64,000 nt of DNA. Origin: Streptomyces cyaneochromogenes. Lineage in GTDB: Bacteria > Actinomycetota > Actinomycetes > Streptomycetales > Streptomycetaceae. The DNA is taken from assembly GCF_003963535.1 (NCBI RefSeq), contig NZ_CP034539.1, positions 6,324,001-6,388,000 of the forward strand, read 5' to 3'. Shown one piece after another: positions 15,764 through 25,854 of this stretch. Below the pieces are notes generated by a model. The model worked only from the letters and a program-made list of their open reading frames with translations. It ran no database searches and had not been told where the DNA came from. A program made the translations under genes and the position numbers. Positions within the stretch are counted from its first letter, which is position 1; every line of letters starts with the position of its first letter.

Positions 15764-16984
15764 ATGTCCCCAGAGTCCGAGGCCGATCACCCAGGGGGCG
15801 CCGCCCTCCCCGGCACCCTGCCGGAGGCGCTCCGTGCCGAACTCGTGGAGTTCCGGCGCGACTTGCACATGCACCCGGAGCTCGGCAACCAGGAGTTCCG
15901 TACGACCGCCGCGATCAAGGCCCGCCTGGAGAAGGCCGGCCTGAAGCCCCGCGTGCTCGCCATCGGAACCGGGCTCATCTGTGACATCGGGGAGTGGGAC
16001 GGGGGGCGGCCCATGCTCGCCCTGCGTGCCGACATCGACGGCCTGCCCATTCCGGACACGAAGAGTGAGTGCCCGTATCGGTCGAGGGTCCCCGACCGGG
16101 CGCACGCCTGCGGGCACGACGTCCACACGGCCGTGGTCCTGGGCGCCGGGCTGGTACTGGCCGAACTGCTCAAGCGCGGGCAGCTGTCCCGTCCCGTCCG
16201 GCTGATCTTCCAGCCCGCCGAGGAGGTGCTTCCCGGGGGCGCCGCCGACGTCGTGGAGTGCGGGGTGCTCGACGGCGTGGGCCGGATGCTCGCGGTGCAC
16301 TGCGATCCCAAGGTGGATGCGGGGAAGATCGGGCTGCGGGCGGGCGCCATCACGTCCGCCTGTGACCGGCTCGAGATCGCCCTCGACGGACCCGGCGGCC
16401 ACACCGCCCGCCCCCACCTGACGACCGACCTCGTCACCGCGGCCGCCCGGGTCGTCACCGACGTGCCCGCACTCGTCGCCCGGCGCGCCGACGCCCGCAG
16501 CGGCCTGGCCGTGACCTGGGGCCGAGTCGAGACCGGCCACGCGCCCAACGTCATCCCGCAGCACGCCGAGCTCTCCGGGACCGTGCGCTGCCTCGACCTC
16601 GACACCTGGCGGCAGGCGCCCGACCTCGTCGTCGCCGTGATCGACGAGGTCGCCAACCTCCATCGCGCCAAGTCGGAGATCAACTACATCCGCGGGGTTC
16701 CGCCCGTCGTCAACGACCCCGCCGTGACCGACCTCCTGCGCGACGCCATGATCGCCCGCCGGGGTGCCGACTCCGTCGAGGGCACCGAGCAGAGCCTCGG
16801 GGGCGAGGACTTCTCCTGGTACCTGGAGCACGTCCCCGGCGCCATGGCTCGTCTCGGCGTGCGGGTGCCGGGTGACCGGGTCGGTCGTGACCTGCATCAG
16901 GGTGACTTCGACGTCGACGAGTCGGCCATTTCGGTGGGGGTGGAGATGTTCACGGCGGCGGCGCTCCTCGACGCCGCGGGTTAG
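15764..16984 (+). CDS. M20-family metallo-amidohydrolase
   Basis: This 406-residue enzyme has the M20D signature: LHMHPELGNQEFRT near residue 35, LALRADIDGLPI, the metal-binding HACGHDVHTAVVLG, the catalytic FQPAEEVLPGGA, and GGEDFSWYLEHVPG near the C-terminus. Members hydrolyse amide-linked substrates such as N-acyl amino acids or auxin conjugates in the cytoplasm. The substrate is not predictable. The ATG was chosen over a GTG 12 bases upstream because AGAGG directly abuts the GTG but lies about 12 bases from the ATG; neither is ideal. It precedes the nucleoside-transport genes but is separated from them by a dispersed repeat and a separate promoter. Confidence 0.88.
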   Translation: MSPESEADHPGGAALPGTLPEALRAELVEFRRDLHMHPELGNQEFRTTAAIKARLEKAGLKPRVLAIGTGLICDIGEWDGGRPMLALRADIDGLPIPDTKSECPYRSRVPDRAHACGHDVHTAVVLGAGLVLAELLKRGQLSRPVRLIFQPAEEVLPGGAADVVECGVLDGVGRMLAVHCDPKVDAGKIGLRAGAITSACDRLEIALDGPGGHTARPHLTTDLVTAAARVVTDVPALVARRADARSGLAVTWGRVETGHAPNVIPQHAELSGTVRCLDLDTWRQAPDLVVAVIDEVANLHRAKSEINYIRGVPPVVNDPAVTDLLRDAMIARRGADSVEGTEQSLGGEDFSWYLEHVPGAMARLGVRVPGDRVGRDLHQGDFDVDESAISVGVEMFTAAALLDAAG

Positions 16985-17034
16985 GCAGGCCGTACACCAG
17001 GAGGCGCCCTCGCCGTACGGGGTGCGGTCGTTTG

Positions 17035-17090
17035 GCGTATGCGGGCCCGTCGTGGCCGGTCGCGCAGTTCCCCGCCCCCCCTTTGCGGCG
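17035..17090. repeat. Dispersed intergenic repeat (CGCGCAGTTCCCCGC type)
   Basis: GTCGTGGCCGGTCGCGCAG followed by TTCCCCGCCCC is the inverted counterpart of the segment at about 43935-43990 (GGGGCGCGGGGAACTGCGCG, then ACCAGCCCCCAC). Such sequences are common in Streptomyces intergenic regions. The rest of the 16985-17413 interval holds no gene, only the promoter and operator of the first BMP gene. Confidence 0.6.
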
Positions 17091-17347
17091 TTCCCGCCCA
17101 CGACGTCGCACCCGCGCCCCCGCTCCGCTTGCGGCCGACGCGCGGCGGAGGGAGTCTGGCCCCATGGCGGGCCGTCCTGAGCGCCATCACGGTGAAGGCA
17201 TGCCTGGAGCATGTGGAACGCGGAGTGCGCCTCGCGCCACGGCTGCAGACGTCCCATGCGTGCCTTTCGATCCGATGGTTCACAAGGGCGTAACCGGCCA
17301 TCGGCACGAATGGATAACGGCAAGACGAAACCCCGTTCCCAGGAGTG

Positions 17348-17364
17348 TCTACGCGCGTTAATGT
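17348..17364 (+). promoter_or_regulatory. Nucleoside-regulon operator and -10 of the first BMP gene
   Basis: TCTACGCGCGTTA (17348-17360) matches the CTACGCGCGTAG palindrome at all but the last bases. It overlaps a likely -10 element TAATGT (17359-17364). The identical 13-mer occurs before the second BMP gene. Binding here would occlude RNA polymerase. Confidence 0.6.
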
Positions 17365-17413
17365 GCGCCGAACTCAGCACCCACTGCGGGGCTTGGAGAA
17401 TGGGGACTTCACG

Positions 17414-18469
17414 ATGCGTCGGATATCCAAACTGACCCGTGTCGCGGTGGGGGTCGCGTCGATCGCGCTCGCTGCCACGGCCTGTGGCGGTACCAGCAGT
17501 GACAGCGGCAGCGACAGCGACAGCACTGGTGAGACCAAGGGCCTCGCCATCGCGTACGACATCGGCGGCAAGGGCGACCAGTCCTTCAACGACGCCGCGT
17601 ACGCCGGCCTCCAGAAGGCCCAGAAGGAGTTCGGCTACAAGACCGCCGACATCGAGCCCACCGAGGGCGAGACGGACGCCGACAAGGAGCAGCGTCTGGC
17701 CTCCCTCGCCAAGCAGGGCTACAACCCGGTGATCGGCGTCGGCTTCGCGTACGGCCCCGCGATGGAGGCCGTGGCCAAGAAGTACCCGAAGACCACCTTC
17801 GGCATCGTCGACTCGGTCGTCGAGGGCGACAACGTCGCCTCCCTCGTCTTCGCCGAGGAGCAGGCCTCGTACCTGGCCGGCGTCGCCGCGGCCAAGGCCA
17901 CCAAGACGAACACGGTCGGCTTCGTGGGCGGCGTGGACATCCCGCTGATCCACAAGTTCGAGGCCGGCTACAAGCAGGGCGTCCAGGACACCAGCGGCGG
18001 CAAGGTCAAGGTCGTCTCGCAGTACCTGACCCAGACCGCGGAGGAGGGCGGCTTCTCCAGCCCCGACAAGGGCAAGGCCGCCGCCGAGGGCCAGATCGAG
18101 AAGAACGCCGACGTCGTCTACCAGGCGGCCGGCCTTTCGGGTCAGGGCGTCATCGAGGCCGCGGCCAAGGCCAAGGTCTGGGCGATCGGCGTCGACTCCG
18201 ACCAGTACAAGCAGGCGGCCCTCGCCAACTACAAGAGCTACATCCTCACCTCCGCCCTCAAGGACGTCGGCGGCGCGGTCTACGCGCTGGCCAAGTCCGT
18301 CGAGGACGACAAGCCGCTGACCGGCGTCCAGACCTTCGACCTGAAGGTCAACGGTGTCGGCCTGGCCGAGTCCAACCCGGAGTTCGCGAAGATCGCGGGT
18401 CTCTCCGACGCGGTGGCGAAGGCCAAGGAAGGCATCATCGACGGCTCCATCAAGGTCAAGACCGAGTAG
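17414..18469 (+). CDS. BMP-family nucleoside-binding lipoprotein (paralogue 1)
   Basis: This 351-residue substrate-binding lipoprotein belongs to the basic membrane protein (Med/PnrA) family, whose known members bind purine nucleosides for an ABC importer. It has a short lipoprotein signal (MRRISKLTRVAVGVASIAL, then AATAC with the lipidated cysteine near residue 24) and a Ser/Asp linker. The mature domain carries GDQSFNDAAYAGL, QGYNPVIGVGFAYG, LAGVAAA, VGGVDIPLIHKFEAG and VWAIGVDSDQY. The start was chosen at the ATG where the signal peptide begins; an upstream in-frame extension is unlike a signal sequence. It is followed by a strong terminator, so it is its own transcription unit, and a close paralogue lies next to it. 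Confidence 0.93.
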   Translation: MRRISKLTRVAVGVASIALAATACGGTSSDSGSDSDSTGETKGLAIAYDIGGKGDQSFNDAAYAGLQKAQKEFGYKTADIEPTEGETDADKEQRLASLAKQGYNPVIGVGFAYGPAMEAVAKKYPKTTFGIVDSVVEGDNVASLVFAEEQASYLAGVAAAKATKTNTVGFVGGVDIPLIHKFEAGYKQGVQDTSGGKVKVVSQYLTQTAEEGGFSSPDKGKAAAEGQIEKNADVVYQAAGLSGQGVIEAAAKAKVWAIGVDSDQYKQAALANYKSYILTSALKDVGGAVYALAKSVEDDKPLTGVQTFDLKVNGVGLAESNPEFAKIAGLSDAVAKAKEGIIDGSIKVKTE

Positions 18470-18497
18470 TAGCAGTCGTGGCAGCCGCCGTAGGGCG

Positions 18498-18540
18498 GAC
18501 GGAGCGGGCGGGCATCCGGGGGGTGCCCGCCCGCTCCGTC
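18498..18540 (+). terminator. Strong terminator between the two BMP genes
   Basis: Perfect 17-bp arms (18498-18514 and 18524-18540) are separated by a 9-nt loop of TCCGGGGGG. It lies 29 bp after the stop of the first BMP gene and isolates it from the second. Confidence 0.85.
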
Positions 18541-18685
18541 GTTCCCGGCGCCCGCCCGGATCGTCCCGTCATCCGGATCACCCACGGCCACCCTCCCTTT
18601 GCTGTCGGCAAGCCCTTGGTCAAGGCCCCGCGTTGAGTTGGCCACGGGCGGATAACAAGGTGAACAGAAGGGGTGTTCCGGCGGG

Positions 18686-18702
18686 TCTACGCGCGTTACT
18701 CT
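18686..18702 (+). promoter_or_regulatory. Nucleoside-regulon operator and -10 of the second BMP gene
   Basis: TCTACGCGCGTTA (18686-18698) is the same 13-mer as before the first BMP gene and overlaps the probable -10 TACTCT (18697-18702). Upstream both promoters also share a GTTCC element. Confidence 0.6.
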
Positions 18703-18780
18703 GCGACGAAAGCCAGCGCCGTAGCTGCAAGCTGTACCGAGCTGTACCGTCCGGCGCTTGTACGACAGGAGCATCGACAC

Positions 18781-19830
18781 ATGCGCCGGATTTCCCGGAT
18801 CACGGTCGCAGGCGCAGCGACCGCCTCTCTGGCCCTCGCTCTCTCCGCCTGCGGCGGCACCTCGACCGAGGCGTCCTCGGACTCGAAGGGTGGCGACAAG
18901 GGTCTCGCCATCGCGTACGACGTCGGCGGCAAGGGCGACCAGTCCTTCAACGACGCCGCGTACGCGGGCCTGGAGCAGGCGAAGAAGGAGTTCGGCTATT
19001 CCACGGCCGACGTCGAGCCCACCGAGGGCGAGACGGATGCCGACAAGGAGCAGCGACTGGTGTCGCTGGCCAAGCAGGGCTACAACCCGGTCGTCGGTGT
19101 CGGCTACGCGTACGCCGCCGCCGTCAAGGGTGCCGCGGAGAAGTTCCCCGACACCACCTTCGGCATCGTGGACGACTCCACGGTCGAGTCGAAGAACGTG
19201 GCCGACCTGGTCTTCTCCGAGGAGGAGGCCTCGTACCTGGCCGGTGTCGCCGCCGCCAAGAGCACCAAGACGGACACGGTCGGCTTCGTGGGCGGTGTGG
19301 ACATTCCGCTGATCCACAAGTTCCAGGCCGGCTTCGAGCAGGGCGTCAAGGACACGAACCCCCAGGTCAAGGTCCTCTCCCAGTACCTCACGCAGACCGC
19401 GGAGGAGGGCGGCTTCTCCAGCCCCGACAAGGGCAAGTCGGCCGCCGAGGGCCAGATCGAGAAGAAGGCCGACGTCGTCTACGCGGCCGCCGGTCTCTCC
19501 GGCCAGGGAGTCATCGAGGCCGCCGCCGCCAACAAGGTGTGGGCGATCGGTGTCGACTCCGACCAGTACAAGCAGGAAGCTCTCGCCAAGTACAAGGACT
19601 CGATCCTGACCTCGGCGATGAAGGACGTCGCCAAGGCGGTCTACAACCTGGCGAAGTCGGTCGAGGACGGCAAGCCCGAGACCGGTATCGTTCGTGGCGA
19701 TCTGAAGTCGGGTGAGGTGAGCCTGGCGAACTCCAACCCGAAGTTCGCGGACGACACCGAGCTCCAGGACGCCATCAAGACGGCCAAGGAGAAGATCATC
19801 AGCGGCGAGATCAAGGTCAAGTCCAGCTGA
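18781..19830 (+). CDS. BMP-family nucleoside-binding lipoprotein (paralogue 2)
   Basis: This 349-residue lipoprotein closely parallels the preceding protein along its whole length, with the same landmarks (KGDQSFNDAAYAGL, QGYNPVVGVGYAYA, VGGVDIPLIHKFQAG, SQYLTQTAEEGGFSSPDKGK, VWAIGVDSDQYKQ). The signal peptide ends at LSACGG with the lipidated cysteine. AGGAG lies ten bases before the ATG. It is presumably the binding protein for the ABC importer encoded just downstream and delivers nucleosides to it. A separate promoter and terminator suggest it can be made in excess over the permease, as is usual for binding proteins. Differences between the two paralogues lie mainly in the signal peptide, the linker and the C-terminal 60 residues. 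Confidence 0.93.
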   Translation: MRRISRITVAGAATASLALALSACGGTSTEASSDSKGGDKGLAIAYDVGGKGDQSFNDAAYAGLEQAKKEFGYSTADVEPTEGETDADKEQRLVSLAKQGYNPVVGVGYAYAAAVKGAAEKFPDTTFGIVDDSTVESKNVADLVFSEEEASYLAGVAAAKSTKTDTVGFVGGVDIPLIHKFQAGFEQGVKDTNPQVKVLSQYLTQTAEEGGFSSPDKGKSAAEGQIEKKADVVYAAAGLSGQGVIEAAAANKVWAIGVDSDQYKQEALAKYKDSILTSAMKDVAKAVYNLAKSVEDGKPETGIVRGDLKSGEVSLANSNPKFADDTELQDAIKTAKEKIISGEIKVKSS

Positions 19831-19853
19831 CTCAAGCAACACCCTGAGCAGCG

Positions 19854-19913
19854 GTAACCCCGGGGTTACGTCCGCTCAACGGGGTACGGGGAGGATCTCC
19901 TCGTACCCCGTTG
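19854..19913 (+). terminator. Terminator region after the second BMP gene
   Basis: A perfect 16-bp palindrome, GTAACCCCGGGGTTAC (19854-19869), is followed by a hairpin with 12-bp arms CAACGGGGTACG and CGTACCCCGTTG at 19877-19888 and 19902-19913. The second is the likelier terminator. The first could be an extra hairpin or a protein site. Confidence 0.75.
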
Positions 19914-19926
19914 TCGCGGTGCGTCG

Positions 19927-19962
19927 GCCCCTATCAGGCCATAGGGGCGCTACGCGCGTAGA
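19927..19962 (+). promoter_or_regulatory. Operator region of the nucleoside ABC operon
   Basis: The perfect palindrome CTACGCGCGTAG occupies 19950-19961. Just upstream is another inverted repeat, GCCCCTAT-N6-ATAGGGGC (19927-19948). The first is shared with five other nucleoside-gene promoters in this window. The second is seen only here and may bind a different factor or form part of the promoter. Confidence 0.6.
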
Positions 19963-20037
19963 CGACCCCCGTCCCCAGGAGAGTGCGCCATCAACGCGTC
20001 CAGCAGCCCTCCGGCCGGAGCGGCGGTCAACGGTCAG

Positions 20038-21623
<1,586 letters not shown>

Positions 21624-21624
<1 letters not shown>

Positions 21625-22745
21625 TGAAGAAGTTCGACAAGGAGCGCGTGCTCCTCGCGGTGGCCGGACCGGTCATCGCGCTCGCCGTGGCCTTCGTGCT
21701 CAGCGCGATCGTGCTGATCGCCTCGGGCAAGAGCCCGGTCGAGCCGTACACCCTGATGTTCGAGCAGGCCTCGTTCTCCGACATCCAGGTCCTGATCATC
21801 AACCAGGCCTCGATGTACTACATCGCGGCCCTCGCGGTGGCCATCGGCTTCCGGATGAACCTGTTCAACATCGGCGTCGACGGCCAGTACCAGCTCGCCG
21901 CCATGATGGCCGCGATCGTCGGCGCCCACGCCAACCTGCCGGCGGCGCTGCAGATCCCGCTGCTGATCCTCACCGCGGTCTGCACCGGCGCCTTCTGGTC
22001 CGGCATCGCCGGTGTCCTCAAGGTGACCCGCGGCGTCAGCGAGGTCGTCGCGACGATCATGCTGAACGCGATCGCGACCTCGGTCATCGCCTACCTGTGG
22101 CTGCCGAACGTCTTCGGCGTCAAGGTCGGCAACAACAACACGACCGGCGAGATGTACGAGTCCGGCTGGGTCCCCGGCATCGACATGGGCGACGCCGGCG
22201 AGATCTACGGCCTGGTCTTCCTCGCCGTCCTGCTCGGCATCGCCTACTGGATCGTCCTCAACCGCACCCGCTTCGGCTTCGACCTGCGCGCCTCCGGCGC
22301 CTCGGAGTCCGCCGCCGCGGCCAGCGGTGTCGACCCCAAGCGCATGGTGCTCACCGCCATGCTGCTCTCCGGCGGCATCGCGGGCCTCGCCGGCCTGCCG
22401 ATCCTGCTCGGCGACACCCACACCTACAGCCTGAACTTCCCCACCGGCATCGGCTTCCTCGGCATCGGCATCGCCCTGCTCGGCCGCAACAGCCCCGTCG
22501 GCATCGCGTTCGCGGCCCTGCTGTGGGCCTGGCTCGACAAGGCCTCGCCCGAGCTGGACTTCCACGGGTACGACAAGGAGATCGCGGTCATCATGCAGGG
22601 CCTGATCGTGCTCTCGGTCGTCGTCTCCTACGAGGCCGTCCGCGAGTGGGGCCTGCGCCGCCAGCAGCGCCGGGTCGGCGCGGAACTCGCCGCCGGCCAC
22701 GTGCTCGGCGCCGACAACAACACGAAGGAGGTGGCTGGCCGATGA
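21624..22745 (+). CDS. Nucleoside ABC importer, permease subunit 1 (NupP-like)
   Basis: This 373-residue polytopic protein has about nine to ten transmembrane segments and belongs to the branched-chain amino acid/ribose/BMP-type permease family. Landmarks are AIGFRMNLFNIGVDGQYQLAA, GVSEVVATIMLNAIA and LSGGIAGLAGLPILLG, in the order usual for NupP-like subunits. It would form one half of the membrane channel. The ATG overlaps the stop of the ATPase gene by one base (TGATG), and its own stop overlaps the next start (ATGA), so three transporter genes are translationally coupled. The C-terminal 30 residues are hydrophilic. Confidence 0.92.
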
Positions 22746-24007
22746 CCACCGCCACCGACGTCAACCAGCCCACGCTGCAGCCCGCCGCGCCGACCGGCCG
22801 CCGCCTGTCCTGGCCCGTCCTGCTGCTGGTCATCGCCGGAGCCCTGGCACTGACCTCGATCGTCCGCATCATCACCGGCGCCGACGGCATCACCAACGTC
22901 AGCCAGATGTCCACCGCCCTCCAGCTCGCCGTGCCCATCGGCCTCGCCGGTCTCGGCGGTCTGTGGGCCGAGCGCGCGGGCGTCGTCAACATCGGCCTCG
23001 AGGGCATGATGATCCTCGGCACCTGGTTCGGCGCCTGGGCCGGCTTCCAGTGGGGCCCGTGGACCGGTGTGGTCGTCGGCATCATCGGCGGCTGCATCGG
23101 CGGCATCCTGCACGCCATCGCCACCGTCACCTTCCGGGTCAACCACATCGTCTCCGGTGTGGCGATCAACATCCTCGCCCTCGGCATCACCCGCTACCTC
23201 GCGCCCCTCGCCTTCGAGGGCCACGCGGGCGGCTCCGCCAAGCAGTCCCCGGCGATCGACTCGCTCGGCCACTTCACCGTGCCGGGCCTGTCCGACGGGC
23301 TGCGGGACCTGAACAACCAGGGCTGGTTCTTCATCTCGGACATCGCCGGCCTGCTCGGCGGCCTGGTCACCAACGTCTCCTGGCTGACCCTGATCGCCAT
23401 CGCGCTGATCCCGGCGACCTGGTGGATCCTGTGGCGTACGGCCTTCGGTCTGCGGCTGCGTTCCTGCGGTGAGAACCCGGTGGCGGCCGAGTCCCTCGGT
23501 GTGAACGTCTACAAGTACAAGTACATCGCCGTGGTCATCTCCGGCGGCCTGGCCGGCCTCGGTGGCGTCTTCCTCTCCATCGTGGCCAACCCCTTCTACC
23601 TGGAGGGCCAGGTCAGCGGCCGCGGCTATATCGGCCTCGCCGCGATGATCTTCGGTAACTGGATGCCGGGCGGCCTCGCCCTCGGCGCCGGCCTGTTCGG
23701 TTACACCGACAGCCTCAACCTGCGCGGCGGCTCCCAGAACGTCCACGCCCTGCTGCTGCTCGGCGCGCTCCTGCTGATCATCGGCGCCATCTGGCTGGTG
23801 ATCCGCAAGAACTACGCCTCGTCGATGATCACCGCGGTCGTCGGTGCCCTGGTGTACGCCTGGTACGCCACGACCAACGAGGTCCCGAACCAGGTCGTCT
23901 CCGCCACGCCGTACGTCATCACGCTCATCGTCCTCACGCTGTCCGCGCAACGCCTGCGCATGCCGAAGGCGGACGGACTGCCGTACCGGAAGGGGCAGGG
24001 CAAGTGA
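22742..24007 (+). CDS. Nucleoside ABC importer, permease subunit 2 (NupQ-like)
   Basis: This 421-residue membrane protein is the second permease. Landmarks include AVPIGLAGLGGLWAERAGVV, NIGLEGMMILGTWFGA, NHIVSGVAINILALG, the cytoplasmic LRSCGENPVAAESLGVNVYKYK loop (partly quoted) and GRGYIGLAAMIFGNW; the CGENPxAA loop is the coupling-helix region that contacts the ATPase. A long C-terminal extension adds further hydrophobic segments (ASSMITAVVGALVYAWY, VITLIVLTLSAQRLRM). Its ATG overlaps the stop of the first permease gene, and its stop overlaps the GTG of the cytidine deaminase gene (GTGA). Confidence 0.92.
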   Translation: MTTATDVNQPTLQPAAPTGRRLSWPVLLLVIAGALALTSIVRIITGADGITNVSQMSTALQLAVPIGLAGLGGLWAERAGVVNIGLEGMMILGTWFGAWAGFQWGPWTGVVVGIIGGCIGGILHAIATVTFRVNHIVSGVAINILALGITRYLAPLAFEGHAGGSAKQSPAIDSLGHFTVPGLSDGLRDLNNQGWFFISDIAGLLGGLVTNVSWLTLIAIALIPATWWILWRTAFGLRLRSCGENPVAAESLGVNVYKYKYIAVVISGGLAGLGGVFLSIVANPFYLEGQVSGRGYIGLAAMIFGNWMPGGLALGAGLFGYTDSLNLRGGSQNVHALLLLGALLLIIGAIWLVIRKNYASSMITAVVGALVYAWYATTNEVPNQVVSATPYVITLIVLTLSAQRLRMPKADGLPYRKGQGK

Positions 24008-24411
24008 GCACGGCCGCCTCCCACGACGTCGACTGGGACAAGCTGCGCGCAGCGGCCCGGGACGCCATGTCCCGCGCCTACGCCCCGTACTCCGGCTACC
24101 CGGTCGGCGTCGCGGCCCTGGTCGACGACGGCCGTACGATCACCGGCTGCAACGTCGAGAACGCCTCGTACGGTCTCGCCCTGTGCGCCGAGTGCGGGCT
24201 GGTCTCGGAGCTGCAGAACACGGGGGGCGGCAGGCTGACGCACTTCACGTGCGTCGACCGCAAGGGCGAGGTCCTGGTCCCGTGCGGCCGCTGCCGTCAG
24301 CTGCTGCACGAGTTCGGCGGCCCGGAACTGCTGCTGGAGACCCCGGCGGGCATCCTGCCGCTCTCCCAGATGCTGCCCCAGGCCTTCGGGCCGGACCACC
24401 TCACCAGGTAA
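24004..24411 (+). CDS. cdd: Cytidine deaminase
   Basis: This 135-residue enzyme converts cytidine and deoxycytidine to uridine and deoxyuridine in the cytoplasm. The zinc and catalytic motif C61-A-E63 is in NASYGLALCAECGLVSE, with E63 as the proton shuttle, and the other two zinc cysteines are C94 and C97 in PCGRC. Length matches the small tetrameric cytidine deaminases. The GTG overlaps the stop of the permease gene (GTGA), so imported nucleosides are met by co-produced salvage enzymes. A stem-loop between this gene and thymidine phosphorylase may attenuate read-through. Confidence 0.97.
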   Translation: MSTAASHDVDWDKLRAAARDAMSRAYAPYSGYPVGVAALVDDGRTITGCNVENASYGLALCAECGLVSELQNTGGGRLTHFTCVDRKGEVLVPCGRCRQLLHEFGGPELLLETPAGILPLSQMLPQAFGPDHLTR

Positions 24412-24419
24412 TTCCCGTG

Positions 24420-24461
24420 CGGCCCTTCCGAGTTGCTCCAGTGAGCCGCTCGGAGGGGCCG
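24420..24461 (+). terminator. Stem-loop between cdd and deoA
   Basis: CGGCCCTTCCGAG (24420-24432) pairs with CTCGGAGGGGCCG (24449-24461) with one G-T pair. It lies in the 85-bp gap between the two genes and could reduce, rather than abolish, transcription into deoA, or protect the upstream mRNA. Confidence 0.5.
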
Positions 24462-24496
24462 TGCCGTTTGAAGAATGCTCGGCCGGAAGGAAAGCC

Positions 24497-25780
24497 ATGG
24501 CCATGGACGCAATCTCTGTCATCCGCACCAAGCGGGACCGCGGTGAGCTCAGCGACGAGCAGATCGACTGGGTCATCGACGCGTACACCCGCGGGGAGGT
24601 CGCCGACGAGCAGATGTCCGCGCTCGCGATGGCGATCCTGCTCAACGGCATGAACCGCCGCGAGATCGCCCGCTGGACCGCGGCGATGATCGCCTCCGGC
24701 GAGCGCATGGACTTCTCGTCCCTGTCCCGCCCGACGGCCGACAAGCACTCCACGGGCGGCGTCGGCGACAAGATCACCCTCCCGCTGGCCCCCCTGGTCG
24801 CGGCCTGCGGCGCTGCCGTCCCCCAGCTGTCGGGCCGGGGCCTGGGCCACACGGGCGGCACGCTGGACAAGCTGGAGTCGATCCCCGGCTGGCGCGCGCT
24901 GCTGTCGAACGAGGAGATGCTGTCCGTCCTCGACGGCACCGGCGCGGTGATCTGCGCGGCGGGCGACGGCCTGGCCCCCGCGGACAAGAAGCTGTACGCC
25001 CTGCGCGACGTCACCGGCACGGTCGAGGCGATCCCGCTGATCGCCTCGTCGATCATGTCGAAGAAGATCGCCGAGGGCACGGGCTCGCTGGTCCTGGACG
25101 TGAAGGTCGGCACGGGCGCCTTCATGAAGACCATCGAGGACGCGCGCGAGCTGGCGTCCACGATGGTGGGCCTGGGCACCGACCACGGCGTGAAGACGGT
25201 CGCGCTCCTCACGGACATGTCCACCCCGCTGGGCCTGACGGCGGGCAACGCGCTGGAGGTCCGCGAGTCCGTGGAGGTCCTCGCGGGCGGCGGCCCGGCG
25301 GACGTCGTGGAACTGACGATCGCCCTGGCCCGGGAAATGCTGGAAGCGGCGGGTGTCCGTGACGCCGACCCGGCGAAGGCCCTGGCCGACGGCTCGGCCA
25401 TGGACGTCTGGCGCCGCATGATCGCGGCCCAGGGCGGCGACCCGGACGCGGAGCTGCCGGTGGCGCGCGAACAGCACGTGATCAAGGCCCCGTCGTCCGG
25501 CGTCCTGACCCGCCTCGACGCCTACGACATCGGCGTCGCCGCCTGGCGCCTGGGCGCCGGGCGCGCCCGCAAGGAGGACCCGGTCCAGGCGGGCGCGGGC
25601 ATCGAGCTGCACGCCAAGCCGGGCGACACGGTGACCGAGGGCCAGCCCCTGCTGACCCTGCACACGGACACGCCGGAGCGGTTCGAGTACGCGCTGCAGT
25701 CGGTGGAGGGTTCGTACGACATCGCGGCGGCGGGGACGGACTTCACGGCTTCGCCGGTGGTGCTGGAGCGCATCGCCTGA
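24497..25780 (+). CDS. deoA: Thymidine (pyrimidine-nucleoside) phosphorylase
   Basis: This 427-residue enzyme splits thymidine or deoxyuridine with phosphate to give the base and 2-deoxyribose-1-phosphate. It has the glycosyltransferase family 3 / pyrimidine phosphorylase signature SGRGLGHTGGTLDKLE, the phosphate-binding KHSTGGVGDK, and a C-terminal biotinyl-like domain (VTEGQPLLTLHTD). The ATG at 24497 follows AAGGAAAG; a second ATG two codons later is possible. It follows cdd in the uptake operon, so cytidine can be deaminated and then phosphorolysed. The sugar phosphate would go through a pentomutase to DeoC. Confidence 0.96.
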   Translation: MAMDAISVIRTKRDRGELSDEQIDWVIDAYTRGEVADEQMSALAMAILLNGMNRREIARWTAAMIASGERMDFSSLSRPTADKHSTGGVGDKITLPLAPLVAACGAAVPQLSGRGLGHTGGTLDKLESIPGWRALLSNEEMLSVLDGTGAVICAAGDGLAPADKKLYALRDVTGTVEAIPLIASSIMSKKIAEGTGSLVLDVKVGTGAFMKTIEDARELASTMVGLGTDHGVKTVALLTDMSTPLGLTAGNALEVRESVEVLAGGGPADVVELTIALAREMLEAAGVRDADPAKALADGSAMDVWRRMIAAQGGDPDAELPVAREQHVIKAPSSGVLTRLDAYDIGVAAWRLGAGRARKEDPVQAGAGIELHAKPGDTVTEGQPLLTLHTDTPERFEYALQSVEGSYDIAAAGTDFTASPVVLERIA

Positions 25781-25854
25781 CCTGGAATTTCCTCATCTGG
25801 GTGAACGGGATCGGTGGACCGGCGCCGGTCCCGTTCGGCATGTTGGCTGTTCTC

